NCBI GenBank assembly: GCA_949077355.1
Contig: CARUQW010000012.1
Span: 1 to 28,109 of the forward strand
Direction: 5' to 3'
From: an uncultured Clostridia bacterium
Lineage (GTDB): Bacteria > Bacillota > Clostridia > TANB77 > CAG-508
Length of the DNA stretch: 28,109 nt
In this document: positions 14,877 through 23,424 of the stretch, piece by piece
How positions within the stretch are numbered: the first letter of the stretch is position 1
Layout of the letters: each line of letters opens with the position of its first letter
Made by a program: the position numbers and the translations under genes
The notes under the pieces: generated by a model
What the model was told of the DNA's origin: nothing
Seen by the model: only the letters and a program-made list of their open reading frames with translations
Databases searched by the model: none

Positions 14877-16445
14877 ATGTTAAGAATCAACAATCTAAAA
14901 ATCAGAAAAGATTTAACAGAATATGAAGTATTTGAAACAGCTATTCAAAAAGCACATGTCAAGAAGGAAGATGTCCTAGAATGGCATATCACTAGAAAAT
15001 CCATTGATGCTAGAAAAAAGGATGATGTTCACTATACTTATTCTGTTGATATTTTAGTAAAAAACGAAAGAATTTATAAAAAACTAGAAAAAGTAAAAGA
15101 ATTCAAAATGCCAAATATATCCCTTAAATCCAGCTTAAATTCTCGTCCTGTTATTATAGGTGCTGGACCTGCTGGACTTTTTGCAGCCCTTACACTAGTG
15201 CAAAATAATATCAAACCAATTATTATTGAACAAGGTCAGCCAGTTGAAAAAAGAAAAGAAAGTGTTGCTACTTTTTTAAAAACAGGAAAACTAAATTCCT
15301 CTTCTAACGTTCAATTCGGAGAGGGAGGAGCTGGAACTTTTTCCGATGGAAAATTAACAACTGGAATCCATAGTCCTTTTTGCAAAAAAGTTTTAGAAGA
15401 ATTCGTCTACTTTGGTGCACCAAAACAGATTTTATACCTATCTAAGCCTCATATTGGTACTGATAATTTGATTCACATTATAAAAAATATGAGAAATTAT
15501 ATTATCCAAAAAGGTGGAACTTTTCTTTTTGATACCAAAGTAATTGATTTCGAAATTGAAAATCATCACATCGTTAATTTACATACCATTAACAAACAAA
15601 CCGAGGCAACAATTCCAACTAATCATGTTATTTTAGCGATTGGACATAGTTCTAGAGATACCTTTGAAACCCTTCATAAAAAGGGCCTTTTTATGGAATC
15701 GAAAAACTTCTCTGTTGGTGTTCGTATTGAACACTTGCAAAAATGGATTCAAGAAGCACAATATGGTATTACCACAAAATTAAATTTGCCACCAGCAGAA
15801 TATAAATTGGCTTATCATTCCCCTAGTGGTCGCTCTTGCTATACCTTTTGTATGTGTCCTGGTGGTGTTGTAATGGCTTCTTCTAGTGAAGAAAACACAA
15901 TTGTAACAAATGGAATGAGCAATTTTTTACGTGATGGTCAAAATGCTAACTCCGCTCTTTTGGTTAACGTCACTCCTGATGATTTTGAAAGTAATTCACC
16001 ACTAGCTGGTATTTATTTTCAAAAGAACTTAGAAGAAAAAGCTTTTTCTCTTGGCGGTCGTAATTATTATGCTCCAGTCCAAAGAGTAGAAGATTTTTTA
16101 AAAAATCAAAAATCCGAGCACATCGGTACTGTTACTCCTAGCTACCAACCCGGATTTACTTTAGCTAATTTAAATGACATATTGCCTTCCTTTGTATCTG
16201 ACACTTTAAAAGAAGGCATTCAATTTTTTGCTACCAAACTTCACAGCTTTGACCACCCAGACAGCATTTTAACAGGTCTTGAAACACGTAGTTCTTCTCC
16301 GGTAAAAATAGCTAGAAATGAAAAATTAGTTTCAAATATTTCTGGCCTTTACCCCTGTGGAGAAGGTGCTGGTTATGCTGGTGGTATTATGTCTGCAGCT
16401 GTGGATGGTATAAAATGTGCCATTGCTATTCTTGAAAATAATTAA
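14877..16445 (+). CDS. FAD-dependent oxidoreductase (NAD(FAD)-utilizing dehydrogenase family)
   Basis: The 522 residues comprise an N-terminal domain of about 90 residues (VLEWHITRKSIDARKK, VHYTYSVDI), then the FAD-binding VIIGAGPAGLFAALTL (about 91-106), GEGGAGTFSDGKL (about 150-162), GGVVMASSSEEN, and the C-terminal FAD-binding GLYPCGEGAGYAGGIMSAAVDG (about 491-512). This family is widespread in Firmicutes and annotated as an uncharacterised FAD-dependent protein; the reaction is unknown. AGGAGA lies 5 bases before the ATG. Its stop codon overlaps the stop codon of the convergent cysteine desulfurase gene (16442-16445), leaving no room for a terminator between them. Confidence 0.88.
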   Translation: MLRINNLKIRKDLTEYEVFETAIQKAHVKKEDVLEWHITRKSIDARKKDDVHYTYSVDILVKNERIYKKLEKVKEFKMPNISLKSSLNSRPVIIGAGPAGLFAALTLVQNNIKPIIIEQGQPVEKRKESVATFLKTGKLNSSSNVQFGEGGAGTFSDGKLTTGIHSPFCKKVLEEFVYFGAPKQILYLSKPHIGTDNLIHIIKNMRNYIIQKGGTFLFDTKVIDFEIENHHIVNLHTINKQTEATIPTNHVILAIGHSSRDTFETLHKKGLFMESKNFSVGVRIEHLQKWIQEAQYGITTKLNLPPAEYKLAYHSPSGRSCYTFCMCPGGVVMASSSEENTIVTNGMSNFLRDGQNANSALLVNVTPDDFESNSPLAGIYFQKNLEEKAFSLGGRNYYAPVQRVEDFLKNQKSEHIGTVTPSYQPGFTLANLNDILPSFVSDTLKEGIQFFATKLHSFDHPDSILTGLETRSSSPVKIARNEKLVSNISGLYPCGEGAGYAGGIMSAAVDGIKCAIAILENN

Positions 16446-17584
16446 CTATTTTTGAGTTTTTTTATGATTTCGCACAAACTTTCCACTAAATAATCTACAT
16501 CTTCTTTTGTATTCTCTTCTCCAAAGGTAACCCTTAAAGAACCATGTGCTAATTCATCTGGTAATCCAATGCTAGATAGCACATGGGATGGAGCTGATGA
16601 ACCAGAAGTACAAGCAGAACCTGCTGATGCACAAATACCTTTCGCATCTAAGTTTAGTAATAATGCTTCTCCATCTATGAATGGAAAGGCAAAGTTAGCA
16701 TTTCCTGGCAATCTATTTTCCATACTTCCATTCAGTACTGCTTCTGGTATCTTTTGTTTCACTTGTGTAATAAAATAATCTCTTAATTCTTTTAAGTATC
16801 GATTATGCTCTTTTAAATTTATATTAGCTAACTCGCAAGCTTTTCCTAATCCTACAATTCCAGCTACATTTTCTGTTCCTGCTCTTTTATTTTTTTCTTG
16901 ATGTCCTCCATCCATAAACTTCTCAAATTCAATTCCATTTTTGACATATAATGCCCCAATTCCCTTTGGTGCATGCAGTTTATGTCCCGACAAAGACAAA
17001 CTATCAATTCCCATTCTTTTTACATCAATTGCAACATTTCCACAAGCTTGCACTGCATCTGTATGAAATACAATATTATACATTCGCGCAATTTTGGAAA
17101 TCATCTCAATTGGTTGAATACTTCCTATCTCGTTATTGGCAAACATAATACTAATTAGGATTGTATCATTTCGAATCGAATTTCTTAGTTCTTCTATACT
17201 AATAATTCCTTCTTTATTTACTTTCAAATAGGTTACTTCAAATCCTTGTCTTTCTAGCATTTGACATGTATGAAGTACAGCAGGATGTTCAATCTCAGAA
17301 GTTATTATATGCTTACCCTTCTTTTGTTTCGCATAAGCAATACCTTTGATAATTGTATTATCACTTTCTGAGCCACATCCTGTGAAATAAATCTCGTTAG
17401 TATTACAATTAATTAAACTAGCCACTTTTTTTCTAGCTTCTTCAATTGCTTTTTTAGAAATTCTTCCTATACTATAAAGTGATGACGCATTACCATATTT
17501 TTCAGTAAAATATGGTAACATTTCTTGCAAAACTTCTTCTTTTACTCTCGTTGTAGCAGCATTGTCAAAATATCTTATTTTCAT
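16442..17584 (-). CDS. NifS/IscS-type cysteine desulfurase
   Basis: This 380-residue PLP enzyme removes sulfur from cysteine for Fe-S clusters or tRNA thiolation. Visible parts are YFDNAATT at the N-terminus, GCGSESDN (about 68-75), HTDAVQACG with the PLP aspartate (about 174-182), LSGHKLHAPKG with the PLP lysine (about 198-208), and GSACTSGSSAPSHVL with the active cysteine (about 319-333). It starts at ATG with GGGGGAAG upstream. No iscU or thiI gene is beside it, so the sulfur acceptor is unknown. The fragment TCG-GGA at the PLP site contains the letters CGGG out of frame and is read normally. Confidence 0.93.
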   Translation of the reverse strand: MKIRYFDNAATTRVKEEVLQEMLPYFTEKYGNASSLYSIGRISKKAIEEARKKVASLINCNTNEIYFTGCGSESDNTIIKGIAYAKQKKGKHIITSEIEHPAVLHTCQMLERQGFEVTYLKVNKEGIISIEELRNSIRNDTILISIMFANNEIGSIQPIEMISKIARMYNIVFHTDAVQACGNVAIDVKRMGIDSLSLSGHKLHAPKGIGALYVKNGIEFEKFMDGGHQEKNKRAGTENVAGIVGLGKACELANINLKEHNRYLKELRDYFITQVKQKIPEAVLNGSMENRLPGNANFAFPFIDGEALLLNLDAKGICASAGSACTSGSSAPSHVLSSIGLPDELAHGSLRVTFGEENTKEDVDYLVESLCEIIKKLKNS

Positions 17585-17644
17585 TTATTTTCTTCCCCCT
17601 CAAGGTTCAAATTACTGGTTTCTTTTTATTATATTCAAACTACT

Positions 17645-18518
17645 TTATTTTATTTCATCATTTTTTAAAACATTTTTTATTTCTTCCAAATTTTGAATTA
17701 CAGCTTGATAACCAAATCGATAGCATTTATCCATTTTTTCTACATCTAAGAGACCTGTTTTATCGGTTGAAATGGTTAACACGAAATCACTTTTCTCTAA
17801 ACTTTCTTCTGAAATTTTATTCCCCATAATGTCAATGGTTCTCATAGCAATATCCATTACATTACTATTCTCATCTACATCATCTGCTTTAAAATTAATA
17901 GCAATTACTTTATTTGCTCCCTGTTTTTTCACTTCTGCCACAGGAATATTGTCCAATATTCCTCCATCTAAAAATTTATGTGTTTTAAAGTCACATGGAC
18001 AAAATACACCTGGAAAACTACTACTTGCTCTTACTGCTTTTCCAATTGATATATCGGTAATATATTGTGACTTATCTTCACTTTGTTTTGGAAGCTGATT
18101 GGTAAAAACATATTCTTTCGAAAGTATAACATCCACACTAGGAATTACTAATGGCATTTTTGTTATATCACTTATTTTTCTAATTCCTTTTCTAATGGCA
18201 ATATTGTTATAAGCTTCTTCTATACTTTCTCCCGTTTTTAATCCGCGAAATGCATACTTTTTTATTCATCATGAAATTCCCAATTCCTGATATGATTGGT
18301 GCTGAATTCATTTCTACAATATCTTTGGCATATCTTTTAAATAATATGTAAATATAATAAGGAGAATATCCCATTGCATATAAAGAAGCTATTAAGCTTC
18401 CTGAGCTAGTTCCTCCTATTACATCAATTTTGATTCCATTATCTTCTAATGCTTTTAATGCTCCTGCATGAGCAATTCCTCTAATTCCTCCACCAGATAG
18501 AGCTACCCCTAACTTCAA
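17645..18518 (-). CDS. Patatin-like phospholipase, split by a +1 frameshift at CGG-A
   Basis: Two frames give one patatin of 290 residues: 91 codons from a TTG start (18518) to 18246, and 200 codons including stop from 18244 to 17645. The first part has LGVALSGGGIRGIAHAGAL (oxyanion glycines) and the nucleophile motif GGTSSGS. The second holds the catalytic aspartate in FLDGGILDNIPV, so neither half alone has the Ser-Asp dyad. Frame 0 reads TCG-CGG-ATT and stops 14 codons later; skipping the C at 18245 gives TCG-GGA-TTA and continues into KTGESIEEAYNNI and on to SDITKMPLVIPSVD. The TTG is chosen for AGAAGGTG 5 bases upstream and the family start. It probably hydrolyses membrane lipids; the partner is unknown. 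Confidence 0.88.
18242..18248 (-). other. TCG-CGG-A +1 frameshift site in the patatin gene
   Basis: Minus-strand TCGCGGA. Dropping the C at 18245 gives Ser-Gly and joins the nucleophile half to the aspartate half of the lipase. Confidence 0.75.
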
Positions 18519-18613
18519 ATTAACACCTTCTTTTAAAATTTTTAAACTATTATTAGTATTTACTATTCCATATGCTTTTAAACAATAAATTGTTAACATT
18601 TCCTATTATACAC

Positions 18614-18650
18614 AAAAAAGATACTAAGTTCTTTTTCACTTAATATCTTT
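18614..18650 (-). terminator. Terminator of the CNNM-WG operon
   Basis: On the minus strand AAAGATATTAAGT (18650-18638) pairs with ACTTAGTATCTTT with one G-U pair, followed by TTTT. It lies 29 bases after the WG gene stop. Confidence 0.85.
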
Positions 18651-18678
18651 CTGCCTTGATTATCTGCATAATTTCTTA

Positions 18679-20409
18679 TTATTTCATATCGGTATAATAA
18701 AATTCTCCAAAGCCATAAATCACTTGATAATATTTTCCAATAAAGGATGGTTCTTTTTGACCTTTTATTTCATAAATCGGTTCTGCTACTTCTTCTCCCT
18801 TTTCATTAATAGCTCCCCATTTTCCATCTTTTTTTACAGTTGCAAATCCATATTCATTAAATTCAAAAGCTTTTTCATATTTATAATCTACTACTAAGTT
18901 TCCATTTTTGTCTACAAATCCATATTGATTATCTTTCACTTCCACAAATAGTTGATTTCCTGTGTATACTTCTGTATTTTTTAGTTCTTTTCCTTCTTTA
19001 CTAAAATATTTTGTTTCATTTTCATTATATATTTTTATATAACGTTCTTTTACTTCTACTGTTGCGTTTTTCATTTCGCAAATTTTTTCCATTGTTCTTG
19101 CATAAATTTGGACTGTTTCATTATCTGGTGAAGCTTGTATTAAATCTGTATTTTTAATTTTTTGCAAAGAATCGTTATTAGCTTCTACTTTGATTTGCTC
19201 TTTATCGTCTATAATTCCTAACTTTCTCTCTTCATTGCTTATAATAAAGTAATTATCATATAAGTATTCAATATAAGTATATTTTTCTTCAATTAGTTGT
19301 TTTCCTTCTTGATTAATTACACCATAAGTAGTTTCTTCTGTATTATTAATTCTTATTTTATATTTTTCATTTGTTGTATTTAGTATTGCTATATTCGCAT
19401 CTATTTTTGCTTCTGTTCCATTGTTATTATATACTGTTGTTCCTTGTTCATTTTGTGCATATAGATAGATTCCAGTAATGTCTATTTGATTATATTGTAC
19501 AGGAACAATTACTTTTCCTTCTAAATTGGCAATTCCATATTTTTTTGTTTTTTCAATAATAAATACTTGATTGGTAGCATCATATTGAATGGATTGATAT
19601 TCATTATTTACAATTTGTGTTTCATTTTTATTGATTCCATATTGTCCATTTTTAGCACATAGTAAATATACATTGTTATTATCTTGAATTTCGGTTACTC
19701 TGGAAATTTCATTATATTCTGGTTTTAATACTTGCTTTCCCTTATGATTTAAATAACCATATCGATATCCTTCTTGTGTTTTGATTAATGTAATATAACC
19801 TGCATAACGATAATTGTTTTCATCATTATAGTATTCATCTACTTTGATATCATCATATTCAAATTCAACTATTTTATTTCCTTTTATATTAATAATCCCA
19901 TATTTTCCATTTTTCTTAGCCAGCAATTCTCCTTCTTTATATGGCAAACTATTAATTTCATCATAAATAGGTTGTGTTATTTCTTTTCCTTCGAAATCGA
20001 TTAAACCATATTTTCCATCTCTTTCATATTTTAATACACTTTTTTCATACATTAAATCGCTTGAAATGTTTTCTAATCGAATTGGTTGTACATTACTATA
20101 TTCTGTTAATATTTCTTGCTTATTGGCATTTAATATTTTTACATTTTCTCCTTGATAGCATGCAAAAACAGATTTTTCTGGATTTGGTATTTTTACTTCA
20201 CTATATTCAGGAGCTATGATTATATTTCCTTGTCTATCTATGACTCCATATTGGCTTTCTTGTTTCAAAACAAAATAATTATATTGTTTTACTTGTTCAA
20301 TTTGATAGTCCTTGCTTTTTTCGATTGCTACATGATAGATTCCCATTCCTGCTATCACCAATAGAACTAATATTGCTATTATTATTAATATCACATATCT
20401 TTTTTTCAT
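18679..20409 (-). CDS. WG-repeat protein with N-terminal membrane anchor
   Basis: The 576 residues begin with one membrane segment (about 5-27) followed by about nine or ten WG/KWG-type repeats of the form YGVID..GN.I..P.Y..I; examples lie near residues 54, 130, 168, 218, 290, 360, 495 and 530. Such repeats form beta-rich surface domains of unknown binding partner. The protein should be anchored in the membrane with the repeats outside. It begins three bases after the CNNM stop, with its ribosome site GAGGAG inside the end of that gene, so the two form an operon. The repeats have diverged too far to be recent duplications. Confidence 0.85.
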   Translation of the reverse strand: MKKRYVILIIIAILVLLVIAGMGIYHVAIEKSKDYQIEQVKQYNYFVLKQESQYGVIDRQGNIIIAPEYSEVKIPNPEKSVFACYQGENVKILNANKQEILTEYSNVQPIRLENISSDLMYEKSVLKYERDGKYGLIDFEGKEITQPIYDEINSLPYKEGELLAKKNGKYGIINIKGNKIVEFEYDDIKVDEYYNDENNYRYAGYITLIKTQEGYRYGYLNHKGKQVLKPEYNEISRVTEIQDNNNVYLLCAKNGQYGINKNETQIVNNEYQSIQYDATNQVFIIEKTKKYGIANLEGKVIVPVQYNQIDITGIYLYAQNEQGTTVYNNNGTEAKIDANIAILNTTNEKYKIRINNTEETTYGVINQEGKQLIEEKYTYIEYLYDNYFIISNEERKLGIIDDKEQIKVEANNDSLQKIKNTDLIQASPDNETVQIYARTMEKICEMKNATVEVKERYIKIYNENETKYFSKEGKELKNTEVYTGNQLFVEVKDNQYGFVDKNGNLVVDYKYEKAFEFNEYGFATVKKDGKWGAINEKGEEVAEPIYEIKGQKEPSFIGKYYQVIYGFGEFYYTDMK

Positions 20410-20411
20410 AT

Positions 20412-21722
20412 TTACTCCTCAACTTCTTCTACGTTATTTCTACAAGCTTTTACCTTTAAAATTCTTTTGTCCTCATATTCCTCTATTTTATAGGTTACTG
20501 TTTCTGTATCAATCGTAGGCAATTCTTCTTCATCTGGAATTCTTCCTAGTTTTTCTTGCAAATATCCTGAAATTGTATCATAATCACCTTCTGGAATTTT
20601 AGCATCTAACAATTTATTTACATCGTTAATTATCATACTTCCACTTAATAAATAGGTATTTTTGTCGATTTCTTCATATTCTTTTTCTTCTTTGTCATAT
20701 TCATCAAAAATGTCACCCACTAATTCTTCTAGTATATCTTCCATTGTAATTAATCCAGCTGTTCCTCCATATTCATCTACAATAATTGCTATTTGCTTTT
20801 TATTTTTTTGTAATTCTTTAAATACCTCATTAATTAGTCTATTTTGAGATACAAAATAAGCATCTTTTACTACATTTTTTACTTTAAAGCTCTTTTTATT
20901 GATATTCTTTAAAACATCTTTTACATATAAAATTCCTCTAATTTCATCAATGGTTTCATCATAAACAGGAATTCTACTATAACGATATTCTTCTCGTGAA
21001 AGTTCTTGCAATAATTCTTCATTACTAATATTGATATCTACTGCAAAAATGTCTTTTCGATGTCTCATAATTTCAGAAACAGTAATATCATTAAATTCAA
21101 ATACATTATTAATTAACTCTTTTTCATCTTCTTGTATGGTTCCCTTTTCTTCCCCTTGATCTACTAACATTTTAATTTCTTCTTCTGTTACTGCTTCTTC
21201 CTCATTTTCTCCTACACCAAATATTTTAGATACACCATTGGTCACAACTGTTAAAAGTTTCACAAACGGTGATGCTATAATAGAGATAGCTCTAATAATT
21301 CCTATTGTTGCAAATGATATTTTTTCATAATTTTTCATAGCAAATCTTTTTGGTACTAGTTCTCCAAATATCAAAGTAAAGAAAGATAAAATAATCGTTA
21401 TGATAATAATGGAAACGCTTTTCCATACGCCAAGGCTAATAACTGGTATTATTTGGTATAATACTGGTGCTAATTTTTCTGCAAAAGCATCAGATGCAAA
21501 CGCACTGGATAAAAATCCTGCCAATGTTATTCCGATTTGTATGGTTGCTAGAAATTTACTTGGTGATTTTATCATCTTTTCTATTTGCTTTGCTTTTTTA
21601 TTCCCTTCCTTCGCTTGTTTTTCTATCCTTGCATCATTCAAAGATATAAATGCTATTTCAGCTGCCGCAAAAAAAGCATTTAATGCAATTAATATAACTA
21701 AAATGATTAATTGTGATATCAT
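20412..21722 (-). CDS. CNNM/CorC-HlyC family transporter (hemolysin family protein)
   Basis: The 436 residues have an N-terminal DUF21 membrane domain with about four segments (1-170; AAAEIAFISLNDARIEK and FGELVPKRFAMKN are the signatures). A CBS pair follows (about 200-325; VSEIMRHRKDIFAVD, IAIIVDEYGGTAGLITMEDILEELVGDI), and then a CorC_HlyC domain (about 345-425; YLLSGSMIINDVNKLL, SGYLQEKLGRIP). The family exports or balances divalent cations such as Mg2+ or Co2+. The CBS pair should bind adenine nucleotides. It has its own promoter (TTGAAA-17-TATAAT), an AAAGGAGT site, and is co-transcribed with the WG protein. Confidence 0.92.
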   Translation of the reverse strand: MISQLIILVILIALNAFFAAAEIAFISLNDARIEKQAKEGNKKAKQIEKMIKSPSKFLATIQIGITLAGFLSSAFASDAFAEKLAPVLYQIIPVISLGVWKSVSIIIITIILSFFTLIFGELVPKRFAMKNYEKISFATIGIIRAISIIASPFVKLLTVVTNGVSKIFGVGENEEEAVTEEEIKMLVDQGEEKGTIQEDEKELINNVFEFNDITVSEIMRHRKDIFAVDINISNEELLQELSREEYRYSRIPVYDETIDEIRGILYVKDVLKNINKKSFKVKNVVKDAYFVSQNRLINEVFKELQKNKKQIAIIVDEYGGTAGLITMEDILEELVGDIFDEYDKEEKEYEEIDKNTYLLSGSMIINDVNKLLDAKIPEGDYDTISGYLQEKLGRIPDEEELPTIDTETVTYKIEEYEDKRILKVKACRNNVEEVEE

Positions 21723-21758
21723 TTGTTATCTACTCCTTTTGTTTTTTATTTTGTTCTT

Positions 21759-21787
21759 ATTATATCCGTTTTTCATTTTTTTTTCAA
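21759..21787 (-). promoter_or_regulatory. SigA promoter of the CNNM-WG operon
   Basis: On the minus strand: TTGAAA (21787-21782), 17-base spacer, TATAAT (21764-21759). Confidence 0.85.
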
Positions 21788-21901
21788 TAAATTTATAGAA
21801 TTTCTAAAAAAGTTAGTGGGATTAAAGGGATGACCTTAGCTGTTATGAGTGTAAACGAATTACAGATAAGTAATGCCTGAAGGTGCGTTCCTTAAAATTC
21901 C

Positions 21902-22121
21902 TTTTCTGCCAGAAGGAACTGACCTTTTTGGCAATTCTAAAATTTAAAAAATGAAAAGTTTATTTATTTTTTATGCAGTAACAATTCGGGGGGACCAGCA
22001 AAATTACAGTCTGTTATGCAATTACAGACTGTTTGCAGCTGGGAGTTACAAAGAAAAAATAAATAAACTTTTATTAGATAATTAGATAAAATTGCCAAAA
22101 AGGTCCGTACCCTCTGGCAAT
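21902..22121. repeat. Fold-back pair of TTGCCA hairpin elements (copies B and C)
   Basis: Two copies of the element also found at 4981-5052 face each other. Copy C (21902-21972, inverted) has hairpin 21906-21932 and the block 21954-21972. Copy B (22051-22121) has block AAAAAATAAATAAACTTTT (22054-22072) and hairpin 22092-22121. Between them is an inner inverted repeat, ACAGTCTGT (22006-22014) with ACAGACTGT (22024-22032), flanked by CCAGC and GCTGG. Copy B, read on the minus strand, is a likely terminator for the adhesin gene. The remaining gene-free bases 21788-21901 show nothing else that I recognise. Confidence 0.8.
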
Positions 22122-22128
22122 CTCTGCT

Positions 22129-23404
22129 TTACATTCCTGTAACTGGTAATATTTTTCTAACATTTACTTCTTTTTCTTTTAATCTTTTGTCTTTTTCGAT
22201 TTTTGGTTTTTCTTCTTTGTTATTAATTGTTATGGTATATTGTTCATGTAATGCTATTTGCAATTCTATTAATTCTTTATAAGATTCGTATCCTTCTTTT
22301 GCTTTTGTCTCTCTTAAATAGTATTTTCCAGGTATTAAATGTGCAATTTCAATTTTACCTTCCTTGTTTGTTTTTAAATCTGCATATACTACTTTTCTAT
22401 TTTCATCTAGTAATTCGAATTCTGTATTTTCTAATCTTTCTTTTGTTTCTTCATCTTCTTTAATAAGAATAATCTTTGTTTCATTTTCTGGATATTCATC
22501 GTTTTTTTCTCCTATCCCATCTTCATAGGTAGCTACGGTTAATGCATAATCTTGATATCCACTATTAGGTGCTATGCCGTACAAAATAGGTTTTGTTTGT
22601 ACTTGTCCTTGTACTGTCAATTTAAATTTTCCTGACTCTGTCATGTTTTTGATTGGAATTAATACTTTGAATTTTTCATTGGCAGAAAATTGGCTTTTCT
22701 CTTTATTTTCCATATCTGTTACTTTTATTCCTCCAATGTCTTGTGCATTTTCTTTTGTTATTTTTACAGTATAATCTTTACTACTTGCATTTGCTGTCAC
22801 ACTAAAAATTTTAGATACATATTGTCTCTCTTTTTCGTCTTGTTTCCATTGATTATCTAATTTATGAATTTCCATTGTGCTAGATAATTTGGTTTCATTC
22901 GAATGATTGGCATTTTCTATAATTCTATACATTGCATTTAATGTTCTTATTCCCGCTTCTCCAATTGCCTGGTAATCTGCTGGATTATTTCCATGAATAT
23001 AGCAATAAACAGCTTGTTTTGTAGCTGTAAAAGCTTCTTCTTTATTCGCAACTCCCAATTCTTCAAGTGTTTTATAGGGATACCCATGAATAATTCTTCT
23101 CCATAATCCTACATCTTTTATTGCTTCTTGTACAGATACATTATAACTTCCTGTTTCTGCTCCGAGGCTTTGTTTTATCCATACAATAAGCTGGATAGTC
23201 TACTCCATCATTTGTATATTGTACATAACTAACTTTTACTACTGCTCCTTTGTATTTTAATAGTTGTCCACAATCTCCAGTTGAATACAAATTAGCAGAA
23301 CTAATTGCTGTTGCATAAACTGCATTCATAAAATTTAATCCATTCATGCAAAAAATTGTAAATAGTATTAATACTCTTTTTATTTTATCTTTTCGATTTC
23401 TCAA
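22129..23404 (-). CDS. Thioester-domain surface adhesin, split by a +1 frameshift at CGG-A, lacking a membrane anchor
   Basis: Two frames give 424 residues: 80 codons from a TTG start (23404) to 23165, then 345 codons including stop from 23163 to 22129. A signal peptide (about 1-31, ending AVYA) is followed by a TQXA-type thioester domain. Its cysteine lies in YPAYCMDKTKP, before the shift, and its glutamine in ATKQAVYC, after it, so only the shifted product can form the Cys-Gln thioester. A Cna-B/SpaA-type domain follows (about 300-390; LENTEFELLDEN..VVYADLKT, PGKYYLRETKA), then LPVTGM and stop. The usual hydrophobic segment and basic tail after LPxTG are missing. The upstream neighbour is a damaged sortase. 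Frame 0 reads CCT-CGG-AGC and stops after nine codons. Confidence 0.87.
23161..23167 (-). other. CCT-CGG-A +1 frameshift site in the adhesin gene
   Basis: Minus-strand CCTCGGA. Dropping the C at 23164 gives Pro-Gly and continues through AETGSYNVSVQEAI and VGLWRRIIHGYPYKTLEELG, a canonical thioester-domain sequence. Confidence 0.78.
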
Positions 23405-23424
23405 ATATTCATCCTTCCTTTCCT

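Noticed and set aside
5071..23404. Treating the four CGG splits as four ordinary pseudogenes or sequencing errors
   Set aside because: All four share the same codon, the same direction, the same +1 codon GGA and no homopolymer; the sequence TCCG/CGGA is also read normally in several intact genes. It cannot be fully excluded without reads, so it is kept as the null hypothesis.
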